Origin: VFKU01 sp964620045 | Lineage (GTDB): Bacteria > Hydrogenedentota > Hydrogenedentia > Hydrogenedentales > GCA-2746185 | DNA length: 63,449 nucleotides | Assembly (NCBI GenBank): GCA_964620045.1 | Contig: CAZUJL010000025.1 | Coordinates: forward strand, 1 to 63,449 | Direction of reading: 5' to 3' | In this document: positions 27,330 through 35,367 of the stretch, in pieces | Layout of the letters: each line of letters begins with the position of its first letter | How positions within the stretch are numbered: position 1 is the first letter of the stretch | Made by a program: the position numbers and the translations under genes | Notes under the pieces: model-generated | Told to the model about the DNA's origin: nothing | Seen by the model: only the letters and a program-made list of their open reading frames with translations | Database searches by the model: none

Positions 27330-27393
27330 GAAAAAGCCGGTGGAGTACTCAGGGGGGCTGACTGGCCACCGGCTTCAGGGGCGAATTAAAGGG

Positions 27394-27570
27394 TCACTGC
27401 GCGTTCGCGGCGTACTCCTGCGGCGCGACGACGGCGACCTGGTTGCTTTCGTGAATCGGGAAATCGATCTCGACGCGCTCGGCGGTGACGATGGCCGTGA
27501 GCACACCGGCCACGATGGCGCCGATCACGCCGAACGCCGCGAGCGATACTCTCAACCACAGGGTCTTCAT
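27394..27570 (-). CDS. 58-residue single-pass membrane protein in the pilin locus
   Basis: An ATG at 27570 with GGAGAG upstream opens a 58-codon frame. It has an N-terminal hydrophobic helix (VSLAAFGVIGAIVAGVLTAI) and an acidic/neutral tail (ERVEIDFPIHESNQVAVVAP). I do not recognise a family. Position and orientation, just after the prepilin peptidase and before the operon terminator, suggest an accessory pilus or secretion function. The first residues (MKTLWLR) also fit an uncleaved signal anchor. It resembles the N-terminus of CpaB-like proteins in layout only. Confidence 0.65.
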   Translation of the reverse strand: MKTLWLRVSLAAFGVIGAIVAGVLTAIVTAERVEIDFPIHESNQVAVVAPQEYAANAQ

Positions 27571-27603
27571 TGCTTCTCTCCTATTCGTTCCGCCGAGTGC
27601 GGG

Positions 27604-28212
27604 TTACACATTCCAGAACAAGGCACCGAGCGCGGCGAGGGCCACGCCGGTGAAAATCGAGACACCGTAGGGCATTTGCAGGCTTTGCACGTCGCCGGCC
27701 GGCGCGAACATCGGGCGCTGGCCCAGTTGCAGCATGCCGAGCGAGGCGCGGGTGACATCCATGACGCGCGCGGTGACTTTGGCGAACTGCTTTTGCCAGG
27801 CCGCTTGCGCGAGACCGAGGATTGCGCCCATGACGACGACCGCGAGGAGCACCACGAGGCTCTGCGCGAGGCACAACCACGCGCCGACCGCGGCCATTAA
27901 CTTCGCATCGCCGGCGCCACCGCCGGCGTAGAGGTACAACATCACAAACGGGAGCGTGGCGATGGCCGCGCCGCCGAGGCTCAAGGCCGCGCCGCTGAAA
28001 CCGTCCGCCCAGGCGTTGAAGCCGAGGCCGAGCGCGAACAGCGGCAGGGTCAACCAATTCGGAATGCGACGGCAGCGCAAATCCCACACCGCCGCGGTCA
28101 GTGAGGCGCCGAGGACGGCGCCCCACTGGACCAGCAGCGCGTTGGCCTCTCCGGGGGAAGAGAGGTCCGACGCCTGGGCGGTGTCGATGATATTTTGCAG
28201 CCAGCCGTACAT
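27604..28212 (-). CDS. Prepilin peptidase, A24 family (CpaA/TadV-like)
   Basis: The 202-residue membrane protein carries both aspartate motifs of A24 peptidases: AVWDLRCRRIPNW (Asp44) and GGAGDAK (Asp102 of GxGD). It lacks the N-methyltransferase cytoplasmic domain of PilD, which marks it as CpaA/TadV type. It would process the two Flp pilins encoded just upstream, with 4 bases between its start and the first pilin gene stop. The C-terminus is a final hydrophobic helix. Confidence 0.88.
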   Translation of the reverse strand: MYGWLQNIIDTAQASDLSSPGEANALLVQWGAVLGASLTAAVWDLRCRRIPNWLTLPLFALGLGFNAWADGFSGAALSLGGAAIATLPFVMLYLYAGGGAGDAKLMAAVGAWLCLAQSLVVLLAVVVMGAILGLAQAAWQKQFAKVTARVMDVTRASLGMLQLGQRPMFAPAGDVQSLQMPYGVSIFTGVALAALGALFWNV

Positions 28213-28216
28213 GGAG

Positions 28217-28390
28217 TTAGTGGATTCCGCTCACAACTTCGTCGACTGCGTTGAACCGGCCCTGGATCGCCAGGGACAGCGCGGCGATGGCGGCCACCAG
28301 GGCCGCGACGATCAGGGCGGTCATGACGGCGTATTCAACCGTCTCGACTCCGCTGTCGTCCCGCATAAACTTTTTGAGTGCCATGCGCAT
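28217..28390 (-). CDS. Flp-type pilin 1
   Basis: The 57-residue protein starts at 28390, with AGGAG about ten bases upstream. It shows the Flp pattern: a short basic leader, then DDSGVETVEYAVMTALIVAAL. The conserved Gly before the cut, Glu5 after it and Tyr6 are present (V-E-T-V-E-Y). The hydrophobic helix and a short C-terminal tail complete a minimal Flp/Tad pilin. It ends five bases before the prepilin peptidase start. It was identified by direct reading because of its small size. Confidence 0.85.
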   Translation of the reverse strand: MRMALKKFMRDDSGVETVEYAVMTALIVAALVAAIAALSLAIQGRFNAVDEVVSGIH

Positions 28391-28474
28391 TGCCGTCGTC
28401 GCTCCTCTTACTCGGTGTTACCGATTTCCGCAATTTCTATTCGTTAGCGGGCGCTTCGCGTCCGCCGAAATACA

Positions 28475-28651
28475 CTAGAAGTGGATCACCTGCGTGAGCG
28501 AGGCGATGTCGCCGTTCAGCGCGACACCGAGGCCGACGAGCGCGGCGAAAATCGCGCCGACGATCAGGGCGGTCATCACGGCGTATTCGGCGCCTTCGAA
28601 ACCGTCCGCTTCGCGGATGAAACCTTGTTTTTCTGTCTGCACGTTCGTCAT
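28475..28651 (-). CDS. Flp-type pilin 2
   Basis: The 58-residue protein starts at 28651 with GGGGAG upstream. After a longer leader (MTNVQTEKQGFIREADG) comes FEGAEYAVMTALIVGAIFAA, matching the Flp core with Glu5 and Tyr6. It shares the EYAVMTALIV block with pilin 1, so the two are paralogues from duplication. The tails differ (NGDIASLTQVIHF here against VDEVVSGIH), so they may play major and minor roles. Confidence 0.85.
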   Translation of the reverse strand: MTNVQTEKQGFIREADGFEGAEYAVMTALIVGAIFAALVGLGVALNGDIASLTQVIHF

Positions 28652-28687
28652 TGCTGTACTCCCCTTTTTCCCACCAACCGGGCTAGT

Positions 28688-29074
28688 TCACCCGGTGATT
28701 ACCACTTCCTGAAACGCACCTGACTTCGCTTCCGACAGGCGCTCGCGGGCCCTTTCGAGCAGCCCCAGCGCGGCGTCGTCGGTCGGGTAGGTCGCAATCG
28801 AAAACCGCAGATCGACCCGGCCCGCGCAGAACGCCTTGAAGCGCTCCACCGCACGGTTCGCGTCCTGCAGCGTCGTGTGCGGCATCAGGATCGCCACCGA
28901 GTCGTCGAGGACGTACACCTCGTCGCACTCGCGCAGCGTGTCGCTGAGCAACTCGCGAACGCTCATTCCGGACTGCGTCGGCGCAACCATCACGACCGAA
29001 ACAAAGAACCGATACCGCGCTGCCAGCTTTTGTTCGTGTTCGAGCTGGCGTTCCAAGTCGTAGTGCTGAGCCAT
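28688..29074 (-). CDS. Degenerate GGDEF-like protein
   Basis: The 128-residue protein resembles the C-terminal half of a diguanylate-cyclase fold. It begins with a helix (DLERQLEHEQKLAARYRFF), then VSVVMVAPTQSGMSVRELLS, DEVYVLDDSVAILMPHT and FSIATYPTDDAALGLLERAR. The GGDEF active-site loop is replaced by DDSV, so cyclase activity is unlikely. It is the first gene of the Flp pilin operon, 36 bases before pilin 2, and could be a nucleotide-binding or protein-binding regulator of pilus function. Confidence 0.7.
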   Translation of the reverse strand: MAQHYDLERQLEHEQKLAARYRFFVSVVMVAPTQSGMSVRELLSDTLRECDEVYVLDDSVAILMPHTTLQDANRAVERFKAFCAGRVDLRFSIATYPTDDAALGLLERARERLSEAKSGAFQEVVITG

Positions 29075-29136
29075 TAGCTTCCGTGCTTCCCCGTTTTACT
29101 TACTCAAATGTTTACTGTGTTGCTTGCCGTACAAAA

Positions 29137-29152
29137 GGCAAGCAGCATGCCA
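29137..29152 (-). promoter_or_regulatory. Sigma-54-like promoter of the pilin operon
   Basis: On the minus strand the sequence reads TGGCATGCTGCTTGCC. It matches the -24/-12 consensus TGGCAYRNNNNTTGCW at all defined positions except the last. It would start transcription roughly 50 bases before the GGDEF-like gene. The neighbouring gene encodes an NtrC-like AAA+ regulator, though that protein lacks the usual sigma-54 contact loop. Confidence 0.55.
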
Positions 29153-29168
29153 GTGGATGCGTTCGCGT

Positions 29169-29185
29169 TTGTGCAAAATGCACAA
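29169..29185. promoter_or_regulatory. Perfect palindrome TTGTGCA-AAA-TGCACAA
   Basis: A 7-bp perfect inverted repeat with a 3-base spacer lies about 17 bases upstream of the sigma-54-like -24 element. It is a good operator candidate for the adjacent Fis-type HTH regulator, although EBP sites are usually further upstream. Confidence 0.5.
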
Positions 29186-29443
29186 GTGATTTGGCGGCAA
29201 ACGGTTATGGCTTTTTAGGGGGTTAGAGAGGGCGTGCGGAGTTCGCGGGGACCTATGAAAATCGCCCAAGTTGGGCAAGGGATGGCCAGAGTAGACCGTC
29301 AAACCTGGGTGAGCTTAACGTGTGCTGATCGCCGAATTGTCAACGATGACTAACTCTTTTGAAACCGGCAACTTTGCAGCGAATTGGAACGGCTGGGGCG
29401 CGAGTAGAAACAGGTATATGAGCGTTTTGGAAGGGTGCGCGGG

Positions 29444-30754
29444 TTAGCGCGCGGCGTGGAGGTCGAGCTGGTAGCGCTGGATGCGGCGGCGCAGGGTGTT
29501 GTAGCTGATGCCGAGGGCCTTGGCGGCTTTGCGGCGGTTCCAGCGGGTCTCGGTCAGGGCGGAAAGAATCACCCGGCGTTCGCTTTCGTGGTAGAGGTCG
29601 CCTTCGCCGTCGTTGTTCAGTGGCTGTTCAGTGCTGACGAAGGTGGAGGTCAGCGCCGCTTCGTCGCCACTGACGGCGAAGCGCTTCACGGCGACTTCCA
29701 ACTCGCGGACGTTGCCGGGCCAGCCGTACTGCGAAAGCGTGGCGAGCGTGTGCGCGGAAACCGCGGCACGGTGGCCGCCGGTGAGCACGGCGTATTTCGT
29801 GAGGAAGAATTCGACCAGCGCCGGGATGTCCTCGGCGTGCTCGCGCAGCGGCGGCAACTGGATGGTGTAGCCGTTCAAGCGGAAATACAGGTCGCGGCGG
29901 AACTGGCCGGTGGTGTAGAGCTGATCGCGCGTAAGGCCTGAGGTCGCGACGAGGCGTACGGCGGCGGCTTCCGGCGCGCCGGATTCGGGCTCGAGCACAT
30001 CGAGCAGGCGGGCCTGCGGGCCCAAGGCCATTTCGGAGATTTCATCGAGCAGCAGCGTGCCGCGCGCGGCGAGATCAATGCGGCCGGGGCGGCTGGCGCG
30101 GCCATCGGGCTCTTGGCGGCCGAACAGTTCGTCTTCCAATGCGGCCTCCGGGAATCCGGGGCAGCTTACTTTCACAAACGCGCCGGGGCGCGTGCTCGCA
30201 ACGGCTTCGTGGATCAGGCGCGCGACCAGGTCTTTGCCGGTGCCGGTTTCGCCGTGAACCATAACGGGCAGGTTCGCGCGCGCGGCTTCGGCGATTTCGC
30301 GGCGCAGGCGTTCCATCGCGGCGCTGCGGCCGATCAGCGTCGCACCCTGCTTCACACCGCCGAGCACGGATTCGGATGCCGCGGCACTGCGCGGCGCGAC
30401 ATGCACTTCGCGGCGGCGCTGCAACGCCTGGTGGACCTTGTGCGTCAACCAGGCGCCATTCACCGAGCGCGGCAGACAATCGAAGGCGGCATCGCCGGCG
30501 ACGGCGTAGGCGTCGGACAAGTTGCTATCGTCCGCGAGCAGTATCAGCGGAATCTTGATCGCGAGCGAGTGCAGGCGATCGGCGGTATCGGAAGGTTCCT
30601 CGGGAACGCCGGCGAGAACCACGTCGTATCCGGCTTCGAGTATCGGCACATCGTCGGCATGCGCGATCGCGATGCCCGCGACCGTGAGGCTTTCTTCCTG
30701 ATCGCGCGAGAGCGTGCGCTCGTCGCCGATCACCAATGCCGTGCCGACACTCAT
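29444..30754 (-). CDS. NtrC-like AAA+ transcriptional regulator without GAFTGA loop
   Basis: From the ATG at 30754 (GGGGGA upstream) the protein has 436 residues. The receiver-like domain (about 1-115) has YDVVLAGVPE where the phospho-Asp should be, so phosphorylation is unlikely. The AAA+ domain has Walker A GETGTGKD near 168, Walker B GTLLLDEI near 232 and the arginine region FRRDLYFRLN. Between ELFG and Walker B, the GAFTGA loop is replaced by a shortened GRQEPDGRASRPG. A Fis-type HTH (RKAAKALGISYNTLRRRIQR) ends it. It likely controls the downstream pilin operon. Confidence 0.87.
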   Translation of the reverse strand: MSVGTALVIGDERTLSRDQEESLTVAGIAIAHADDVPILEAGYDVVLAGVPEEPSDTADRLHSLAIKIPLILLADDSNLSDAYAVAGDAAFDCLPRSVNGAWLTHKVHQALQRRREVHVAPRSAAASESVLGGVKQGATLIGRSAAMERLRREIAEAARANLPVMVHGETGTGKDLVARLIHEAVASTRPGAFVKVSCPGFPEAALEDELFGRQEPDGRASRPGRIDLAARGTLLLDEISEMALGPQARLLDVLEPESGAPEAAAVRLVATSGLTRDQLYTTGQFRRDLYFRLNGYTIQLPPLREHAEDIPALVEFFLTKYAVLTGGHRAAVSAHTLATLSQYGWPGNVRELEVAVKRFAVSGDEAALTSTFVSTEQPLNNDGEGDLYHESERRVILSALTETRWNRRKAAKALGISYNTLRRRIQRYQLDLHAAR

Positions 30755-30985
30755 CGAAGTCCCCCGGCGGCCCAGCCAACCTGAGCACACCTTGACCTCT
30801 TTCTTGAGCAACTTGAGTGCCATACGCGGACGAAACTGCGCATAATGCAAAAGACTTGCGGTTTTATATCGTTTTTCGGGATTTTGCGGGAAACGCCGGG
30901 TAAAGGAATAGTTCCATCATACAGTTCGGCGGCGTACACGTGTGGACAGCGTGACAAAAATCGGCACGCGACGGCGAATCGGGGC

Positions 30986-32518
30986 CTAGATCTTGCGGCC
31001 GACGCCTTGCCAGTACGGCTCGCGGAGCTTGCGCTTGAAGAGCTTGCCGGAATCCTCGCGCGGGAGACCAGTGCGGAACTCGATCGTGCGCGGGACCTTG
31101 TAGTCGGCGATGCGCTCGCGCAGATACGCGCGGATGGCGTCTTCGCTGAGTTTGGTCTCCGGCTGCGGCTCGACGATCGCGATGACGGACTCGCCGAAGT
31201 CGGGATGCGGAATGCCGAACACGGCGCAATCGTGCACGCCGGGAAAATTAATCAGTACGGATTCGATTTCGGCGGGATAGATGTTCACGCCGCCGGAGAT
31301 GATCATGTCATTCGCGCGATCGCAGAGGAACAGAAATCCATCATCGTTCACGTAACCGATGTCGCCGCTGGTGATCAGGCCGTCCTTCTCGATGCCGCGC
31401 CGCTTGTCGGGATCATTCTGGTAGGTGAAATCCGTGGTCTCGTGCATGCGCGCGTAGATACGGCCGGGCACATTGCGCGCGCATTCATTCCCCTGCTCGT
31501 CCAAGATACGAATCGTTGCTTCGGGGATCGCTTTGCCGACGGTGCCGGGATAGCGGATGGCCTCTTCGGATGAGCAATGCGTCACCGCGCTCATCTCGGT
31601 GCTGCCGTAATACTCCCAGATGACGGGGCCCCACCACTCGATCATGGCCTTCTTGATCTCGGCCGGGCACGGCGCGGCGGCGTGGATGCAGTACTTCAGC
31701 GAGCTGAGGTCGTACTGCTTGCGCGTGGCTTCCGGAAGTTTCAGCAGGCGCACAAACATCGTGGGCACGGCCTGGAAGTGCGTGACTTTGTGTTTATCGA
31801 TCACCGCGAGCAGTTCTTCGGCATCGAATTTCGGCATCAGCACGATGAACGCGCCGAGTTGCATGGCGTAGATCGTAAACGTGTTCGGGGCGGAGTGGTA
31901 CAGCGGCGCGGGAATGACCGTGCGGATGCCGGGCAACACGCCCAGCACACGGCCGATGACAGCGACGCTACGCTGATACTGTTCCTGAGTCGCGGACTCG
32001 CGGCGCACGCCCTTGGGGCGGCCCGTGGTGCCGGAGGTGTAGATCATGCTGGCGGTTTCGACATCGGGCGGTGTGGACCACGGTGCGTGACGCTCGGTGA
32101 ACGCGCGCCACTCCTCCGCACCGGCGAGTTTCGACGGTCCCGGATTTGAAACGTCGTAGGCTTCGGCCAAAACCGGCGGCACAATCACTTCGAGCACTTT
32201 TACGCCGCTCGGGATTGCCGCGTGCACGTCGCGCAGCAGATCCGAATGAATAATGAGAACTTTCGCGCCGGAGTCGTTCAGGATATATCCGATTTCTTCG
32301 GGCTTCAGGTGCCAGTTCATCGGCACCGGCAATCCACCCACGATGCGCGCGGCGAGTGTGGCTTCGATATAGGCCACATCGTTGCGCAGCATGATGGCGA
32401 CGCGATCCTCGCGGCCGACGCCGAGCGCGCGCAGACCGGAGGCGGCCTTCGCCACGCGCCGCATGACCTCGGCCTGCGGGATGAATTCTTCGCCCAGTTG
32501 AACGCCGGGTTGCGACAT
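30986..32518 (-). CDS. Acyl-CoA synthetase / AMP-dependent ligase
   Basis: The 510-residue protein has the ANL-superfamily motifs: IYTSGTTGRPKGV, YGSTEM, and TSGDIGYVNDDGFLFLCDRA with SGGVNIYPAEIE. The C-terminal catalytic Lys lies in LPREDSGKLFKRKL. It activates a carboxylic acid to an acyl-CoA through an acyl-AMP; the chain length cannot be read. It lies 24 bases downstream of a second synthetase gene and is the last gene of a fatty-acid utilisation operon. The ATG has GGAGG upstream (AGGGAGGCTCC). Confidence 0.88.
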   Translation of the reverse strand: MSQPGVQLGEEFIPQAEVMRRVAKAASGLRALGVGREDRVAIMLRNDVAYIEATLAARIVGGLPVPMNWHLKPEEIGYILNDSGAKVLIIHSDLLRDVHAAIPSGVKVLEVIVPPVLAEAYDVSNPGPSKLAGAEEWRAFTERHAPWSTPPDVETASMIYTSGTTGRPKGVRRESATQEQYQRSVAVIGRVLGVLPGIRTVIPAPLYHSAPNTFTIYAMQLGAFIVLMPKFDAEELLAVIDKHKVTHFQAVPTMFVRLLKLPEATRKQYDLSSLKYCIHAAAPCPAEIKKAMIEWWGPVIWEYYGSTEMSAVTHCSSEEAIRYPGTVGKAIPEATIRILDEQGNECARNVPGRIYARMHETTDFTYQNDPDKRRGIEKDGLITSGDIGYVNDDGFLFLCDRANDMIISGGVNIYPAEIESVLINFPGVHDCAVFGIPHPDFGESVIAIVEPQPETKLSEDAIRAYLRERIADYKVPRTIEFRTGLPREDSGKLFKRKLREPYWQGVGRKI

Positions 32519-32542
32519 TGCGTGGAGCCTCCCTGTATCGGG

Positions 32543-34110
32543 TTAGGACTTGGCAGCCGTCTCGCGTGCGTAGCGGTCGCGCAGTTCACGGCGCAGAATC
32601 TTGCCGACGCCGCTCTTGGGCAGCGCTTCGATGAAGAACACCTGCGACGGCGCCTTGAACGGCGACACGTTTTTCTTCGCGTGCGCGATCAACTCGTCGG
32701 ATGTCGGATTCTGACCCGCGTGCGTCACCACAAACGCGATGACGTCCTCGCCGTACAACTTGTGCGGCACGCCGATCACAGCGGCCTCGGCGATCGAGGG
32801 ATGCTTGTAGAGCGCGTTCTCGACTTCCGCGGGGAAAATGTTCTCTCCCCCCTTGATGATCATGTCTTTCTTGCGATCGACGACATAGAGCCAGCCGTCT
32901 TCATCGAGATAGCCGATGTCGCCCGTGTGCATCCAGCCGCCGCGCATCGCGGTTTCGGTGGCCTTGGGATCCTTGAAGTAGCCCTTCATTCCGGCGGGAC
33001 CGCGCGTGACAATTTCGCCCGCCTGGCCCACNNNNNNNNNNTGTCGTCGTGGATGCGCAGCGCGACGTTGCAGTATGGCCGGCCCGCCGAGCCGCGGCGA
33101 TACGGCTGGCTAATGCGGCCGCAGGTGGCGACCCCGGTGTTTTCGGTCATTCCGTACAACTGGCGAACAAAGCAGTCCGCCTTCTTAGCGAAAGCATCGG
33201 CCACTTCGACCGGCAACGGCGCCGCGCCGACGTCCACCTTCACCAGCGAGGTGAGATCGTACTTGTCCACATTTGGATGCGCGAGCATCATGGCGAGCAT
33301 CGTGGGGACGGCGGGCAGATCGGTGACACGTTCTTTCTGAATGATCTGCATGAACTTTTCGGCTTCGAACCAGATTTCCTGAATCTGGATTGGCGGCGTG
33401 TATTCCTTCGGATAGGTGTAGCCGCCGATCATGACGCCGACGCCGAAGATGTGCGCCATCGGCATGGCCGACAGCGTGATCATCGGATGCGGCCGCGCGT
33501 GTAGCTCCTGCGCGTCGAGCGTGGCGACGGCCATCGCCATCAGGTTCTTGTTCGACAGCATCACGCCCTTGGGCTTGCCCGTGGTGCCCGAGGTATAGAG
33601 CATCAGCGCGATGTCTTCGGGATCCATCGCCGGGAGGACCGGCTGCGGATCGGCCTTCAGCAGGCCTTCCAGCGAATACTCGCGCGGCGTCGCATTGAGA
33701 TCATCCTGGCCGCCCAACACGGCGATCCATTCGACATGCGGCAGACCCTTCACTGCTTCGCGAATTTTTGGCAGCAGCGTCGAATCGGTGACCACGCCGA
33801 TGGATTCCGTGTGGCCGATGATGTAGTTCAGCTCGGGTGCGGTGAGCTGGAACATCATGGGGACCGCGGTGCCGCCGGTGCGGAAAATTCCGCCGAAGAC
33901 GGAGTACACCAGCGGATGATTCACCATGCACAACGTCGCCACCTTGCCCTTCTTGAGGCCAAGATCAGCGAACGCGCGCTGCAGTCGCCGCGCGCGATCG
34001 AGAATGGTGACGTTATTGACACGCTCGCCCTGAAACAGGAGCGTGTCGCGTTGGCCGAGTCGTTGCAGCGCGTCCTCGGCGAGGGCCGCGACCGTGGGTG
34101 AGGTCAACAT
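32543..34110 (-). CDS. Acyl-CoA synthetase / AMP-dependent ligase interrupted by an assembly gap
   Basis: The N-terminal part (34110 to 33042) contains LYTSGTTGKPKGV, AMPMAHIFGVGV and YGMTE. It reads in a different frame from the C-terminal part (33031 to 32543), which has HTGDIGYLDEDGWLYVVDRK, KGGENIFPAEVE and PKSGVGKILRREL. The two are separated by 10 Ns. Together they form one ordinary ANL enzyme, so the frame change is a gap artefact: the break falls between ALRIHDD and GQAGEIVTRGP, where a few residues are missing. The start has GGGAGG upstream. It follows the acyl-CoA dehydrogenase gene. Confidence 0.85.
33032..33041. other. Assembly gap (10 Ns)
   Basis: Ten Ns sit within the AMP-ligase gene. 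The flanking reading frames do not match across 10 bases, so the true gap length differs, probably by a short in-frame stretch. This marks a scaffold join. Confidence 0.98.
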
Positions 34111-34128
34111 CGCCGTCCTCCCGCCGTA

Positions 34129-35367
34129 TCAGGCGTGAACTGGTTGTTTTTTGGATTGCCGGGTCTTCTGCTGTTCCTTGAGCTCGACCTTCGCGATGGT
34201 TTCCAGATGCACTTCATCCGGACCATCGGCGAGGCGCAGCGTGCGCGTGCCGGCCCAGGCCTTCGCGAGGAAGAAGTCCTGCGACACGCCGCCGCCGCCG
34301 TGCGCCTGGATGGCGCGATCGAGCACGCGCAATGTGACGTTCGGCGCGAGCACCTTGATCATCGCGATTTCCTTGCGCGCGACCTTGTTGCCGACGGTGT
34401 CCATCATGTACGCGGCCTTGAGCGTGAGCAGGCGGGCCTGTTCGATTTCGATGCGCGATTCGGCGATGTGCGCGCGGATGGTGCCCATTTCGGCGAGGTG
34501 CTTGCCGAAGGCGACGCGCTCTTCGGCACGCTTGCACATCAGCTCCAGCGCGCGCTCTGCGACGCCGATGGTGCGCATGCAGTGATGGATGCGGCCCGGC
34601 CCGAGGCGGCCCTGTGCGATTTCGAAGCCGCGGCCTTCGCCGAGCAGCATGTTCGACGCCGGCACGCGGACGTTGTCGAAAATCACCTCGGCGTGGCCGT
34701 GCGGCGCGTCGTCGAATCCAAATACCGTGAGCATGCGCTTAATCGTGATGCCCTTCGCATCGAGCGGAACGAGGATCATGGACTGCTGCGTGTGCGACGG
34801 CGCGGTGCGATCGGTCTTGCCCATGAAGATCGCGATCTTGCAGCGCGGGTCGCCGGCGCCGGAAGTCCACCACTTACGGCCGTTGATCACATAGTGATCG
34901 CCGTCGCGTTCGATGGAGGATTCGATGTTCGTGGCGTCGGAGGACGCGACCGCGGGTTCGGTCATCGCGAAGGCGGAACGAATTTCTCCGTTGAGCAGCG
35001 GCGTGAGCCATTGCTTCTTCTGCTCTTCGCTGCCGTAGCGCACGAGCACTTCCATGTTGCCCGTGTCGGGCGCGGAGCAGTTGAACACTTCGGAGGCCCA
35101 GTTCACGCGGCCCATGATTTCGCAGAGCGGCGCGTACTCAAGGTTGGTGAGGCCGGCGCCGAGGCTGCTTTCGGGCAGGAACAGGTTCCAGAGGCCCGCT
35201 TCGCGCGCTTTGACTTTGAGTTCTTCGATGATGGGAAGCGGCTGCCAGCGATCGCCTTCATCGAGTTGTTGGTGTGCGAGCTTTTCGTTCGGATAGACGT
35301 GTTCATCCATGAACGCGGCGACGCGTTTGCGGAGGTCCTTCACTTTCGGGGAATACTCGAAATTCAT
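34129..35367 (-). CDS. Acyl-CoA dehydrogenase (ACAD10/11-like)
   Basis: The 412-residue flavoprotein has the standard three ACAD domains. The FAD/substrate signature is FAMTEPAVASSDATNIESS followed by INGRKWWTSGAGDPRC. The C-terminal helical domain includes RLGPGRIHHCMRTIGVAERA, with QAHGGGGVSQDF near the end. The length and the N-terminus FEYSPKVKDLRKRVAAFMDE resemble the ACAD10/11 group. It catalyses the first oxidation of acyl-CoA. The start overlaps the TPR gene stop by four bases, and the ligase genes follow it. Confidence 0.9.
   Translation of the reverse strand: MNFEYSPKVKDLRKRVAAFMDEHVYPNEKLAHQQLDEGDRWQPLPIIEELKVKAREAGLWNLFLPESSLGAGLTNLEYAPLCEIMGRVNWASEVFNCSAPDTGNMEVLVRYGSEEQKKQWLTPLLNGEIRSAFAMTEPAVASSDATNIESSIERDGDHYVINGRKWWTSGAGDPRCKIAIFMGKTDRTAPSHTQQSMILVPLDAKGITIKRMLTVFGFDDAPHGHAEVIFDNVRVPASNMLLGEGRGFEIAQGRLGPGRIHHCMRTIGVAERALELMCKRAEERVAFGKHLAEMGTIRAHIAESRIEIEQARLLTLKAAYMMDTVGNKVARKEIAMIKVLAPNVTLRVLDRAIQAHGGGGVSQDFFLAKAWAGTRTLRLADGPDEVHLETIAKVELKEQQKTRQSKKQPVHA

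Larger units (their letters stand above)
29075..29443. other. 369-bp regulatory region upstream of the pilin operon
   Basis: This gap separates the regulator gene end from the GGDEF-like gene start, both on the minus strand. It holds a sigma-54-like promoter at 29137-29152, a perfect 17-bp palindrome at 29169-29185 and a TGCTTGCC/GGCAAGCA hairpin at 29121-29144. No coding potential is apparent. It is AT-richer than flanking genes. Confidence 0.6.

Noticed and set aside
25786..27900. A 704-codon plus-strand open frame spanning the flavoprotein gene and pilin locus
   Set aside because: It crosses a strong terminator and several clear minus-strand genes, and its sequence is compositionally biased without a domain.
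32986..33041. Two separate AMP-ligase genes or a natural frameshift
   Set aside because: The frame change falls exactly at the N run, and both halves form one normal ligase, so this is an assembly gap.
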